Source: Asticcacaulis taihuensis
Lineage (GTDB): Bacteria > Pseudomonadota > Alphaproteobacteria > Caulobacterales > Caulobacteraceae
Assembly: GCF_900100255.1 (NCBI RefSeq)
Contig: NZ_FMTS01000002.1
Span: forward strand, 211,400 to 275,399
DNA: 64,000 nt
Direction of reading: 5' to 3'
Part shown: positions 17,071 through 25,361 of the stretch, in pieces
Layout of the letters: every line of letters begins with the position of its first letter
Numbering within the stretch: the first letter of the stretch is position 1
Notes under the pieces: model-generated
The model's input: only the letters and a program-made list of their open reading frames with translations
What the model was told of the DNA's origin: nothing
Database searches by the model: none
Program-made: the position numbers and the translations under genes

Positions 17071-17718
17071 ATGGAGAACGAGGCGGCAGGGATAGAGGCG
17101 CTGACAAAGCGCCACAAGGAAATCCTGCGGCTGGTTTACCAGCACTACCAGACCAAGGAAATCGCGCGCGCGCTGAATATCAGCGAACGCACGGTCAAGA
17201 CACATACCGAAGAAATACGCCGCCGGCTGGACGTGACCACCAGCCGCGACGCCGCCCGGCTGCTGGCGGCGCACGAGACCACCCTCGGTCGTGACGACCG
17301 ATGGTCAGCGGGACCGATGGCGGACTACGAGGCAGGCGAAATAGTCTTGCCGCATGAACAAGCCGCTCTCTCCAAACCCGTATCACTTGGCAATCCGTTG
17401 GGATCAGCTCGAAATGGCCTGGCGCGAGATGGCGGCGCCGCAGAAGCAGTCCTCGATCCGGAGCATACTGGAGGACATCCAGGCCCTGCACCAGACCAGT
17501 GGCGCGGAAGCGGCCTTGTTCGACCTGATCGCGGCAACCGCCTGGCTGACCGACGAGGGGACAGTCTCGAACAGAGGCTGGCCCGGCTGAACGCCTTTCA
17601 GTGGCTGGGGCTGATCGTGGTCTTGGGGGTACTCTCTGCCGTTGTGGTCAGCGGGCTCATCGCGGCGGTCATCGGCACGCTGGAAGGTCTTCAGGTTTTG
17701 AATCGCCAGATCGGCTGA
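17071..17718 (+). CDS. LuxR-type HTH protein with C-terminal membrane span
   Basis: A 215-aa frame. Residues 8-65 are a GerE/LuxR HTH (EALTKRHKEILRLVYQHYQT, KEIARALNISERTVKTHTEE). There is no receiver domain. The C-terminus holds one membrane helix (WLGLIVVLGVLSAVVVSGLI). The linker between (about residues 90-170) is low in conserved character and in this frame has unusual codon third positions; a second frame there (17354-17590) looks more gene-like. Caulobacterales carry many such HTH-linker-TM proteins of unknown signal. Confidence is high for both ends and moderate for the linker frame. Confidence 0.75.
   Translation: MENEAAGIEALTKRHKEILRLVYQHYQTKEIARALNISERTVKTHTEEIRRRLDVTTSRDAARLLAAHETTLGRDDRWSAGPMADYEAGEIVLPHEQAALSKPVSLGNPLGSARNGLARDGGAAEAVLDPEHTGGHPGPAPDQWRGSGLVRPDRGNRLADRRGDSLEQRLARLNAFQWLGLIVVLGVLSAVVVSGLIAAVIGTLEGLQVLNRQIG
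17354..17590 (+). CDS. possible nested 78-aa gene inside the LuxR-type frame
   Basis: ATG 17354 opens a 78-codon frame, shifted from the HTH gene, just after an in-frame stop. Its product is protein-like: IRWDQLEMAWREMAAPQKQS, IRSILEDIQALHQTSGAEAA, LFDLIAATAWLTDEG. Read by eye, its third codon positions are overwhelmingly G or C while those of the covering frame are near even, the reverse of what a shadow frame should show. No good ribosome-binding site precedes it, so coupled translation or misassigned linker frame are alternatives. No known domain. Confidence 0.4.
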   Translation: MNKPLSPNPYHLAIRWDQLEMAWREMAAPQKQSSIRSILEDIQALHQTSGAEAALFDLIAATAWLTDEGTVSNRGWPG

Positions 17719-17762
17719 GGGGGCAGGTCTGGCGATTTCTCTTATGGCCAGGCGCAAAACAC

Positions 17763-17873
17763 ATGACCATCGAGTTTCTTTACCGCACAACCGGCAATGT
17801 CCTGCTTTTCACCACCCTCACCCTGATGGCCGGCATGTGGCAGGTAGAGCGGCGAAGGTCACGCCCGACATGA
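17763..17873 (+). pseudogene. C-terminal remnant of a duplicated membrane protein (36 codons)
   Basis: MTIEFLYRTTGNVLLF then TLMAGMWQVERRR mirrors the C-terminus of the next gene (MYTQITAVGLWGGYAI then ALMAGMWQVERRR). It appears to be the tail of a tandem duplicate whose front was lost. Its TGA overlaps the ATG of the next gene (ATGA at 17870), so it could still be translated as a small membrane peptide. Confidence 0.5.
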
Positions 17874-18301
17874 TCATTCATTTTGTCTGGGTATGGCTCA
17901 GCACCATCCTGCTGGTCGGCAGTTGCCTTTGGGCCTTCTGGCGGGGTGAGGCGGCGGAACGCTGGGGCGGCGGCATTCTGCTGATCGGCTTTGGTCTGAC
18001 CGTAGTCGCGCAGATATGCCAGCCAAAGGGCGTTTATGATGGCGCCGGCATTGTTGCGGTCGATGTGGCCGGTTTGCTGGCCTTTGTCATCCTGTCGCTG
18101 TGGTCAAGGCGTATCTGGACGCTTTTTATCGCCGCTTTCCAGCTCAATGCGGTGATTTCCCATTTCGCCGTCCATCTCTCCTCGCATGTCGATATGTATA
18201 CACAGATTACCGCGGTCGGCCTGTGGGGCGGCTATGCCATCACCTTCGCCCTGATGGCCGGCATGTGGCAGGTCGAGCGCCGGCGTTTAGGCCGGAATTA
18301 G
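17870..18301 (+). CDS. small polytopic membrane protein, unknown
   Basis: A 143-aa protein from ATG 17870 with four predicted membrane helices: WVWLSTILLVGSCLWAFW, ILLIGFGLTVVAQICQ, VAVDVAGLLAFVILSLW and TQITAVGLWGGYAITFALMA. The C-terminus is basic (QVERRRLGRN). A longer frame back to 17744 has no coding character. It overlaps the 36-codon remnant by four bases and is followed by DUF6629 after 57 bp. No family recognised. Confidence 0.65.
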   Translation: MIIHFVWVWLSTILLVGSCLWAFWRGEAAERWGGGILLIGFGLTVVAQICQPKGVYDGAGIVAVDVAGLLAFVILSLWSRRIWTLFIAAFQLNAVISHFAVHLSSHVDMYTQITAVGLWGGYAITFALMAGMWQVERRRLGRN

Positions 18302-18358
18302 GTTTACATTGCCGACGAAGCCCCTAAGCTGACCGGAACAATCAAGGGGTTGGCCAGC

Positions 18359-19015
18359 ATGTGTTTTTCCGCGCCCGTGAGTTTCGCCGCCAGCGCTTTT
18401 GTCGCCGGGGCCGGGGCACTGGCCCTGCGGGAGACACGCACCGTGACCGAGCGGCCCCTCGCCAGTGTGCCGCTTTTGTTTGCCATGCAGCAGTTCGTCG
18501 AGGGCGTTTTATGGCTGCTGCTGCCGCAGATCGGCACCGGCGGGGCGTCTCATCTGCTGGTGCAAATCTATGCTTTCTTCATCGGCGTCATCTGGCCGAT
18601 GGTGATTCCGCTCGGCATATTGCTGATCGAGCCTGACCGGTTACGCAAGCGCCTGATGACGGGTGTGTTGGCGATCGGCGTGATTGTGGCGATCGGCACC
18701 TTTATCATCATCCTGCGCTATGGCGTGGAGGTGGCGGTGGTCAATCACTGCCTGGTTTACTCAAATCCCTTTGGCGGCGGGCTGCTGGTACGTTCGGCCT
18801 ATGTCATCGCCACCTGCGCCGCTTACTTTCTGTCGTCGCATCGCAGCGTGCGCTGGATCGGCATTGCCATGATCGGCGGCTTCGGTGTCGCCTACAGCTT
18901 CTACCACCTGAACTGGCCTTCGGTCTGGTGCTTCTTCGCCGCACTGGTGAGCGCTTTAATCTACTATCACTTCCGCCGTTCACGGGTAGCGGCCGAGGCC
19001 ATCGCCGCTCAGTAA
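18359..19015 (+). CDS. DUF6629 family membrane protein
   Basis: A 218-aa protein with about seven membrane helices. The opening MCFSAPVSFAASAFVAGAG is the family hallmark and fixes the start at ATG 18359, preceded by AAGGGG. Conserved polar spots in the membrane include FAMQQFVEGVLWL and YSFYHLNWPSVWCF. The function of the family is unknown. Its stop overlaps the stop region of the convergent DUF899 gene by seven bases. Confidence 0.85.
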   Translation: MCFSAPVSFAASAFVAGAGALALRETRTVTERPLASVPLLFAMQQFVEGVLWLLLPQIGTGGASHLLVQIYAFFIGVIWPMVIPLGILLIEPDRLRKRLMTGVLAIGVIVAIGTFIIILRYGVEVAVVNHCLVYSNPFGGGLLVRSAYVIATCAAYFLSSHRSVRWIGIAMIGGFGVAYSFYHLNWPSVWCFFAALVSALIYYHFRRSRVAAEAIAAQ

Positions 19016-19707
19016 TCCAGCTTCGGATACCAGGCCTCGCCGCGGCCTTCCGGCGTGCAATCGAGCACATTCCACAGCGGCGCCATATCCGGCGCGCCGC
19101 GCGGGTCCTGACCGGGATCGGCGGTCTGGCCGGTCATCTCGCCCGACCAGAAATGACGGATCGTGCCGTCGCGCTTCGTGAAGAAATTAAAAGCCGGGAT
19201 TTCAGCGCCATCGGGCAGGATACCGAAATAGTCGCGTGAATAATTGTCGTTCATGTCGGTATAGAGCAGCAGATGCTTCCAGCCGCGATGCGCCTTCCAC
19301 GCCTTAAGCTTTTCGATCGGCGAACGCGCCACGACGACCAGTGATATCCGCTGCGCCAGGTCTTCGGCATTGGCATCGAGCGGCCCGAGCAGGTTGGTAC
19401 ACATCGGGCATGGTTTTTCACGCTGCGGACCGAACATGTAGGAATAGACGGCCAGGGTTTGCTTGTCGCCGAACAGGCCGGCGAAATCGACCGCCCCCTC
19501 CTCGCCCATAAACCGGTATTCCCCTTCCACCGGACCGCCCGGCGGCAGGGCGCGGCGCTGGGCGGCCACGCGCTCCAGGTGGCGGCGCAGTTCTATCTCT
19601 TCGGCCAGAAGCGCGGTGCGGGCCGCGCGATATTCGGCGCTTTCATTGCGGATACGGACAGGGTTATCGCGCGCCAGTTCGGCGGCGGGAATGAGCGGTT
19701 CGGTCAT
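19009..19707 (-). CDS. DUF899 family thioredoxin-fold protein
   Basis: A 232-aa protein starting at ATG 19707 (GGAGGC upstream). Family signs: ELRRHLERVAAQRRALPPGG near the N-terminus, the central YSYMFGPQREKPCPMCTNLL with a C-P-M-C redox-like pair, SLVVVARSPIEKL, and YFGILPDGAEIPAFNFF with a final W-x-x-LDxTPEGR. DUF899 proteins look like predicted thioredoxin-like or dithiol-disulfide isomerases. There is no signal peptide, so it is cytoplasmic. It is divergent from the GH3 gene, sharing a 178-bp promoter region. Confidence 0.88.
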   Translation of the reverse strand: MTEPLIPAAELARDNPVRIRNESAEYRAARTALLAEEIELRRHLERVAAQRRALPPGGPVEGEYRFMGEEGAVDFAGLFGDKQTLAVYSYMFGPQREKPCPMCTNLLGPLDANAEDLAQRISLVVVARSPIEKLKAWKAHRGWKHLLLYTDMNDNYSRDYFGILPDGAEIPAFNFFTKRDGTIRHFWSGEMTGQTADPGQDPRGAPDMAPLWNVLDCTPEGRGEAWYPKLDY

Positions 19708-19885
19708 GGCTGTGCCTCCGGTTTGCGAAACCTTATGCCGCCCCGCACTTAAACATGGCAGCAATATGCGCCGGAAATGAGGCTTGTCAGCGCCATTTTC
19801 GTATGACAAATTTCACCGATAACTGCCCGTTGCGTCGGTAAAATCGCTCCGATCGAGAAGCAGACTTTTTCAGGAGAAGATACGC

Positions 19886-22078
19886 ATGACAGGTCAAATG
19901 TGGCGCGCCTTCGCGCTGGCGGTTGCAACGGTTTGTATGGCCCTGCCGGCCATGGCCCAGACCGGGGCGCAGGATAAGTACCCGTTCCAGAATCCGGACC
20001 TGCCCGTCGAGCAGCGCATCGACAATATCCTCTCCCTGATGACGATCGACGAGAAGATCGATGTCCTTGGCACCCAGACCGGCGTGCCGCGCTTAGGCAT
20101 TCCCAATATCGGCAGTTCGGAAGGCATTCACGGCGTCGTCCAGCGCGGCGGCGGCAAGCGCAACCTGACACCGATCACTACCACTCAGTTTCCGCAGCCG
20201 CCCGGCATGGGCGAGACCTGGGATCCGGAGATGGTGCGCAGGGCCGCCGGCGTGGAAGGCTACGAGGCGCGCTATATCTCGCAGACCGAAAAATACGGCC
20301 GCCAGATTCTGATGCTGTGGGGTCCGCAATCCGATCTGGCGCGCGATCCGCGCTGGGGGCGCAGCGAGGAGGTCTATGGCGAAGACCCCTTTTTCAACGG
20401 CACCATGGCAACGGCCTTCGTGAAGGGGCTGCAAGGTGATGATCCCAAATATTGGCAGTCGGCTGCCCTGCTGAAGCACTTCCTGGCCAACAGTAACGAG
20501 AACGGTCGTGGCGGATCATCATCCGATTTCGACGAGCACCTGTTCTGGGAATATTATTCCGTGCCCTTCCGCATGGCCTTTGAGGACGGCGGCGCCAAGG
20601 CCGTCATGGCGTCCTATAATGCCTGGAACGGCACGCCGATGACCATCCATCCGATCCTTGACAGCATCCTCACCAAACAGTGGGGCGTCGAAGTGCTGTC
20701 TTCCGATGGCGGCGCCGTGACCAATCTGGTCAAGTGGCACAAGACCTTCCCCAACCAGAAAGATGCCGTGGCGGCCAGCGTCAAGGCCGGGATCAACCAG
20801 TTTCTCGATACCTATAAGGACGAGGTCCATGCGGCGCTTAACGATGGGTCGCTGACGACGGCCGATATCGACTACGCCGTGCGGCGCAAGATGCGTATCG
20901 CCATCAGGCTCGGCCTGCTCGATCCGCCGGACCGGGTGCCGTATTCGAAAATCCACGATGGCGTTGAGCCGTGGAATACCGACCAGAGCCGCGACGTGTC
21001 GAAGCAAATCGCGCTGGAATCAGTGGTCTTACTGAAGAATGACAAGGGTGCGCTGCCGCTGCAAAAATCCGGGTTGAAATCGGTGGCGGTGATCGGGCCA
21101 CTGGCCGACAGCGTCCACTGGGACTGGTACGGCGGCCTGCCACCTTACGCCGTAACGCCGCTGGCGGGCATCAAGGCCGCGTTGGGGCCGGATGTGGCCG
21201 TGACCTACGCCGCCGATAACGCCAATGGCGCTGCCGTCGCCGCCGCAAAAGCCGCCGATGTCGCCATTGTCGTTGTCGGCAATGACCCGACGTGCGGCCC
21301 CAACATGGCGCATGACTGGAACGACGCCGGCACCAACCCGTGCGCCGATCCGGGCGATGGCCGCGAAGGCCGCGACAGAGAGACACTGACGCTGGCGCAG
21401 GAAGATTTGGTGAAAGCCGTTTACGCTGCCAATCCGAAGACCATTATGGTGCTCATTTCGAGCTTTCCCTACACCATCAACTGGTCACAGGATCATATCC
21501 CCGCCATCCTGCACATGACCCATTCGTCGCAGGACGAAGGCACGGCCCTGGCCCAGGTGATCTTCGGCGACTACAATCCCGGCGGCCATCTGGTGACCAC
21601 CTGGCCGGCCTCCATGGACCAGTTGCCGCCGATGATGGACTATAATATCCGTCATGGCCGCACCTATATGTACGCAAAAGGCAAGCCGCTTTATCCCTTC
21701 GGCTACGGCCTGAGCTACACCACCTTCCGCTATACCAATCTGAAAACCAGCGCGCCGCAGATCGCCAAAGACGGCGAGATCACCGTCAGTGTCGATGTCA
21801 GCAATACCGGCCAGATGGCGGGGGATACGGTTGTTCAGCTTTATGTGAGCTATCCGAACTCGAAGGTCGAGCGGCCGATGAAAGAACTGGAAGGCTTCAG
21901 GCGGGTGCATCTGGTCGCCGGCGAAACACGGACCGTGACCATCCCTCTGAAAGCCTCACAACTGGCCTGGTGGAATGTCGCTGCCAAAGCCTTCACAGTC
22001 GAGACCGCACCGGTCAATCTGATGATCGGAGAATCCTCGGCCGATATCAAACTGAGTCAGCGCCTTTCCGTGCAGTAG
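19886..22078 (+). CDS. exported GH3 beta-glycosidase
   Basis: A 730-aa protein with signal peptide (residues 1-24, ending AMAQ). Layout: GH3 N-terminal barrel (about 35-350), C-terminal alpha/beta sandwich (about 395-600) and fibronectin-III-like domain (about 650-725). Visible signatures: PRLGIPNIGSSEGIHGV, GRSEEVYGEDPF, ALLKHFLANSNENGR and the nucleophile region VLSSDGGAV with Asp. The shape resembles bacterial xylosidase/glucosidase-type GH3 enzymes that cut plant-wall oligosaccharides in the periplasm; exact sugar cannot be read. No TonB receptor or sugar regulator is adjacent. Confidence 0.93.
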   Translation: MTGQMWRAFALAVATVCMALPAMAQTGAQDKYPFQNPDLPVEQRIDNILSLMTIDEKIDVLGTQTGVPRLGIPNIGSSEGIHGVVQRGGGKRNLTPITTTQFPQPPGMGETWDPEMVRRAAGVEGYEARYISQTEKYGRQILMLWGPQSDLARDPRWGRSEEVYGEDPFFNGTMATAFVKGLQGDDPKYWQSAALLKHFLANSNENGRGGSSSDFDEHLFWEYYSVPFRMAFEDGGAKAVMASYNAWNGTPMTIHPILDSILTKQWGVEVLSSDGGAVTNLVKWHKTFPNQKDAVAASVKAGINQFLDTYKDEVHAALNDGSLTTADIDYAVRRKMRIAIRLGLLDPPDRVPYSKIHDGVEPWNTDQSRDVSKQIALESVVLLKNDKGALPLQKSGLKSVAVIGPLADSVHWDWYGGLPPYAVTPLAGIKAALGPDVAVTYAADNANGAAVAAAKAADVAIVVVGNDPTCGPNMAHDWNDAGTNPCADPGDGREGRDRETLTLAQEDLVKAVYAANPKTIMVLISSFPYTINWSQDHIPAILHMTHSSQDEGTALAQVIFGDYNPGGHLVTTWPASMDQLPPMMDYNIRHGRTYMYAKGKPLYPFGYGLSYTTFRYTNLKTSAPQIAKDGEITVSVDVSNTGQMAGDTVVQLYVSYPNSKVERPMKELEGFRRVHLVAGETRTVTIPLKASQLAWWNVAAKAFTVETAPVNLMIGESSADIKLSQRLSVQ

Positions 22079-22137
22079 GGCTTGCCAAAGCCGGCGGAAT
22101 TTCGATAACTGCGGGCCTGAGTTATGGAGATGACGGT

Positions 22138-22842
22138 ATGAAAAGACGGGGATTTATCGGCGCAGGACTGGCGCTTGTGGCCACAGCGGTCGCTGCCTGC
22201 TCGAAAAAACCGGAAAAGGCCGCTGCCCCAAATGCAGAAAATGGCGCTGAAAAGCCGAAGGCCCCGCCCGCCCCGCCACCGAAGCCGGAGACCGTCACCG
22301 TGCGCCTGACCACCACCAAGGGCGATATCGAAATCCTGCTGGAAGCGAAGAAGGCGCCGCTGACCACCGCCAACTTCCTGCACTATCTCGACGCCGGCAA
22401 GATTGTCGGCGCCAATTTCTGGCGCGCCGCCCATTCCGGCCCCAGCGGCTTTATCCAGGCCAGCATCCAGGGGCCGACCTTCCCACCGATCGCCCATGAA
22501 TCGACGAAGATGACCGGCCTGTCCCATACCAGCGGCGCCATTTCGATGTCGCGCTTCGCCCCCGGCACCGCGACCGGCGACTTCATACTGTGCGTCGGCG
22601 ACAATACCTTCCTGGATGCCGGCAAATCCGGTTCCGACGACAAGCTGGGCTATGCGGCTTTCGGCCACGTCACCAAGGGTATGGACGTGGTCAAGGCCAT
22701 TCTCAAGGGCAAGATCGACAGCCATACACGCGAAGGCGGCTGGGCCGGCCAGATGCTGGCCGCGCCGATCGAAATCACGGGCGCGGAGCGTATCGGCGAG
22801 ACCTTTGCGGATAGCTCGGAGTCGGCCTCGGCTTCGTCCTAA
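22138..22842 (+). CDS. cyclophilin-like peptidyl-prolyl isomerase lipoprotein (paralogue)
   Basis: A 234-aa protein starting at ATG 22138. The N-terminus MKRRGFIGAGLALVATAVAAC has a twin-arginine-type RRGF and a lipobox ending in Cys. A Pro/Ala/Lys spacer (about 25-50) leads to the same divergent cyclophilin domain as the gene at 14194: TVRLTTTKGDIEILLEAKKA, TANFLHYLDAG, FWRAAHSGPSGFIQ, SHTSGAISMSR, AFGHVTKGMDVV. The FHR-type Arg is kept (FWR) and the classical MIQGGD is missing. The C-terminal tail is Ser/Ala rich. Its stop overlaps that of the convergent M24 gene by four bases. Confidence 0.85.
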   Translation: MKRRGFIGAGLALVATAVAACSKKPEKAAAPNAENGAEKPKAPPAPPPKPETVTVRLTTTKGDIEILLEAKKAPLTTANFLHYLDAGKIVGANFWRAAHSGPSGFIQASIQGPTFPPIAHESTKMTGLSHTSGAISMSRFAPGTATGDFILCVGDNTFLDAGKSGSDDKLGYAAFGHVTKGMDVVKAILKGKIDSHTREGGWAGQMLAAPIEITGAERIGETFADSSESASASS

Positions 22843-24071
22843 ATTGGATCGTCAATGGACCTGGCCAGGGGCGTGAAGAGCTTCGGGCCGGCTTCCGTCA
22901 TGTGCCAGCAGTCTTCCAGACGGATGCCAAATTCGCCGGGGATATAGAGGCCCGGCTCATCCGAGAAGCACATGCCGGCGGCCAGCGGCGTCAGGTCGCT
23001 ATGCACCAGATAAGGCGACTCGTGGCCATCCATGCCGATGCCGTGACCGGTGCGATGCGACAGCCCCGGCAGACGGTAACCCGGCCCCCAGCCTTCCTTT
23101 TCATAATAGGTACGTACGGCATCATCGATGCTGCCGACCGGCACGCCCGAACGCGCCGCCGCCAGCGCGATTTCCTGCCCGCGTTTGACCGTTTCCCACA
23201 CCTTGCGCTGTTTGGCCGATGGCTCACCGTAAACCCAACTGCGTGAGATGTCGGACTCGTAGCCATGCACGCTGCATCCGCAATCCATCAGGATCACCGA
23301 GCCTTCGCGCACCGTTTGCGCCTGTTTCGAGCCGTGCGGATAGGCGCTGGCCTCATTGAGCAGCACCATCGAAAATTCCGGTGCACCACCCAGCGCCACG
23401 GTCGCCTGGTTCATCAGGGTGGAGATATCATGGCTCGTCATGCCCGCCTTGACCGCACTATGAACCTGGCGCAGGGCCGCGATGGTGATGTCATTGGCCA
23501 CCTGTATCAGGGCCAGTTCAGCGGGAGACTTGATCTGGCGGCAGGCATTGACCAGCCCCTGGCCGGAAACCAGCTCATAGGCCGGTGACTGCGCTTTCAG
23601 GGCATCGACGATGAAGAAGCGGACATCGGGTTCGATGGCGATCCGGCCGGAGGTGAACCCACGATCTTTGAGGGCCTGGACAATCAGGGCTTCCGGGTTT
23701 TCATGCTCGTTCCACGGCCGGACATCGGCCTCGATCTGCAGGGTTTCGCGGACGCTCGGTTCCTCGAAGGCCGGGGTAACGATAATGGCCGCGCCTTTCG
23801 CCGGCAGGACGGCCGCTGTGACGCGTTCGGAAGTCCACCACTGGATGCCGGTGAAATAATCGAGCGTGGAGCCGAATTCAACCAGCAGGGCGGCAATACC
23901 TTGCGCCTGCATCAGCCCTTGCAGTTTATCGATGCGGGCCAGCCGCTCGGCGGCGTCAATCGGTTTGGCATTGGCGGCCAGAGATGCGGGGACCGTCTGA
24001 GTCTGAGCCAGGGCCGGACCAGCCACGGCCGAGGCTGCCAATCCGGTCAGAAAGGCGCGTTTCGAGATCAT
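22839..24071 (-). CDS. exported M24 family metallopeptidase (aminopeptidase P-like)
   Basis: A 410-aa protein. MISKRAFLTGLAASAVAGPALA is a Tat-like signal (KR-x-FL). Residues about 30-165 are the creatinase-type N-terminal domain; the rest is the pita-bread catalytic domain. All five metal ligands can be seen: the two Asp in ILMDCGCSVHGYESDISRSW, His in HRTGHGIGMDGHE, Glu in FSDEPGLY and Glu in IRLEDCWHM. It probably removes residues before proline from peptides in the periplasm. The start (24071) is one base after the stop of the upstream frameshifted gene, so they share an operon with yjbR. Confidence 0.9.
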   Translation of the reverse strand: MISKRAFLTGLAASAVAGPALAQTQTVPASLAANAKPIDAAERLARIDKLQGLMQAQGIAALLVEFGSTLDYFTGIQWWTSERVTAAVLPAKGAAIIVTPAFEEPSVRETLQIEADVRPWNEHENPEALIVQALKDRGFTSGRIAIEPDVRFFIVDALKAQSPAYELVSGQGLVNACRQIKSPAELALIQVANDITIAALRQVHSAVKAGMTSHDISTLMNQATVALGGAPEFSMVLLNEASAYPHGSKQAQTVREGSVILMDCGCSVHGYESDISRSWVYGEPSAKQRKVWETVKRGQEIALAAARSGVPVGSIDDAVRTYYEKEGWGPGYRLPGLSHRTGHGIGMDGHESPYLVHSDLTPLAAGMCFSDEPGLYIPGEFGIRLEDCWHMTEAGPKLFTPLARSIDDPI

Positions 24072-24072
24072 C

Positions 24073-24602
24073 TTATTGCCCCACATCGTTATATATCCAC
24101 ACTTCACCTACCTCTTCAAAAGGTGGCTCAAATGAGTCATCGCGTGCGTATGTCGAGTAGCCTTGCTCATGAAAACCTGGCGGAACTATAAATCCCAATC
24201 TGGTAGCCAGGCTACTTTCGGGCGGCAACGGTTTCCACCTTTCCTCATCGCTGTCACGATCAGCAAAGCTTAACCAATAGCTTTCGTCAAAAAAACACAA
24301 ACTTCGCTTGAAAACATATCCGGGTATCCGACTATACCGGCCACTTTTGCCAATTTAGCCTTCTCAGGCTTGGCATTGGATATATTTACTGCGGCTCGAA
24401 GTATTTCCCGTGCACAGCGCTCATAGGCTTGCCGCATAGCTACTGGCGGCGTCAACAAAGTTCGCGAACCGGGTATCTTATAATGGTTGTAGCCATACCC
24501 TTCGCGAACCGGTGACGCCGGGAAAAAGCCAACCATCTTATCCGCCCAATCGGCCAGGCACTTCATCATGGCCTCAGTCTCTTCGCTGACACTATCGGTC
24601 AT
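24073..24602 (-). pseudogene. DUF3916-like gene broken by a frameshift at a T7 run
   Basis: The first frame (24602 to 24270) gives MTDSVSEETEAMMKCLADWA, then YGYNHYKIPGSRTLLTPP and GYPDMFSSEVCVF before straying to a stop. Moving one base at the T7 run (minus strand, 24289-24295) continues smoothly: FDESYWLSFADRDSDEERW, then ATRLGFIVPPGFHEQGYS and a stop at 24073. Joined they make about 175 aa; the junction SSEVCVFFDESY resembles the SEICIFFD core I recall from DUF3916. One missing T explains the break. Composition is lower in GC than the neighbours. It lies in an operon between yjbR (10-bp gap) and the M24 peptidase (1-bp gap). Confidence 0.7.
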
Positions 24603-24612
24603 TCGATCGACT

Positions 24613-24942
24613 TCAACCGGCCTGCACCTTTTTCGGCAAGCTGTTACGTATGATCCGGTAAGACTCGAGAATGCGGACGCGCAGTTCGTCTTCCGGCGTG
24701 CCCCACGGCAGTTGTATCCAGGATCGGTGCATGTATTTGTCGCGCTGGCCGATGCCGGCCTCGACCAGCATGTCGGCCACTTCGATGCCGGCCGTCTTGA
24801 CCGAAACGGCCGGCGTGACCGCGCCGATGGAGGCAAACATCTTGCCGCCGACCTTCCAGGTATCATGGCCGCCGCCCCACGGATCGGAGACTTCGGCGCC
24901 GGGCAGGGTGGCGCATAACGCATTGACAAATTCTCGGCTCAT
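24613..24942 (-). CDS. MmcQ/YjbR family protein
   Basis: A 109-aa protein with the YjbR double-wing fold signature: an N-terminal helix and acidic patch (MSREFVNALCATLPGAEVSD), then WGGGHDTWKVGGKMFASIGA, a middle VSVKTAG and the terminal HRSWIQLPW…ILESYRIIRNSLPKK. Members are putative DNA-binding proteins of unproven function. It is the first gene of the minus-strand group leading to the M24 peptidase. Confidence 0.88.
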   Translation of the reverse strand: MSREFVNALCATLPGAEVSDPWGGGHDTWKVGGKMFASIGAVTPAVSVKTAGIEVADMLVEAGIGQRDKYMHRSWIQLPWGTPEDELRVRILESYRIIRNSLPKKVQAG

Positions 24943-25099
24943 GCGGCGACGCTATCACGCGGACAGGCAGGGTGAAATCCCGTGCGTTCGCTTTTGAGGC
25001 GCATTTTTTTAATTGACGCCCGCCCGTTAACCGGTGTTAAGAGATTATAAATCCGGCGATCGTAAAAGTTAAAATGTCATAAGTTGTGGAGACGCGTAC

Positions 25100-25303
25100 A
25101 TGTCTTTGACTGAAAAACTGCTGATGCCGAAGAAGCTGATGATCGCGGGCCTGGTGATGATCGCCACGCTGATCCTGTGCATCGGCCTGCAATATTTCTA
25201 CGACATCCAGACCGTGAAACTGGTCAAGACCGTTTTCTACTATCTGGTGCTCGACTATATCTGGGCCTCGATCCGCCGCGAGTTTTTCCCGGACCGTTCC
25301 TGA
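25100..25303 (+). CDS. small membrane protein, 67 aa
   Basis: ATG 25100 follows GTGGAGAC. MSLTEKLLMPKKLMIAGLVM leads into one strong membrane helix (LMIAGLVMIATLILCIGLQYF) and a second hydrophobic stretch (VKTVFYYLVLDYIWASI). The C-terminus is charged. No family recognised. It is followed by a clear terminator, which supports it as a real, separately transcribed gene. Confidence 0.65.
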   Translation: MSLTEKLLMPKKLMIAGLVMIATLILCIGLQYFYDIQTVKLVKTVFYYLVLDYIWASIRREFFPDRS

Positions 25304-25324
25304 TATTCACCCTCCGCTGAATAG

Positions 25325-25358
25325 AACGCTTCCCCGCCGCCTCAGGGAAGCGTTTTTT
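25325..25358. terminator. Rho-independent terminator
   Basis: AACGCTTCCC (25325-25334) pairs with GGGAAGCGTT (25345-25354), followed by T's. It lies between convergent genes (25303 and 25362). Confidence 0.9.
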
Positions 25359-25361
25359 GCT

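Noticed and set aside
22081-22137. In-frame extension of the second cyclophilin gene back to 21970
   Set aside because: It overlaps the end of the GH3 gene and would bury the twin-arginine/lipobox signal; ATG 22138 is far better.
25027-25040. TTAA…TTAA before the 67-aa membrane protein
   Set aside because: Spacer is 6; weaker than the two exact boxes at the chemoreceptor genes.
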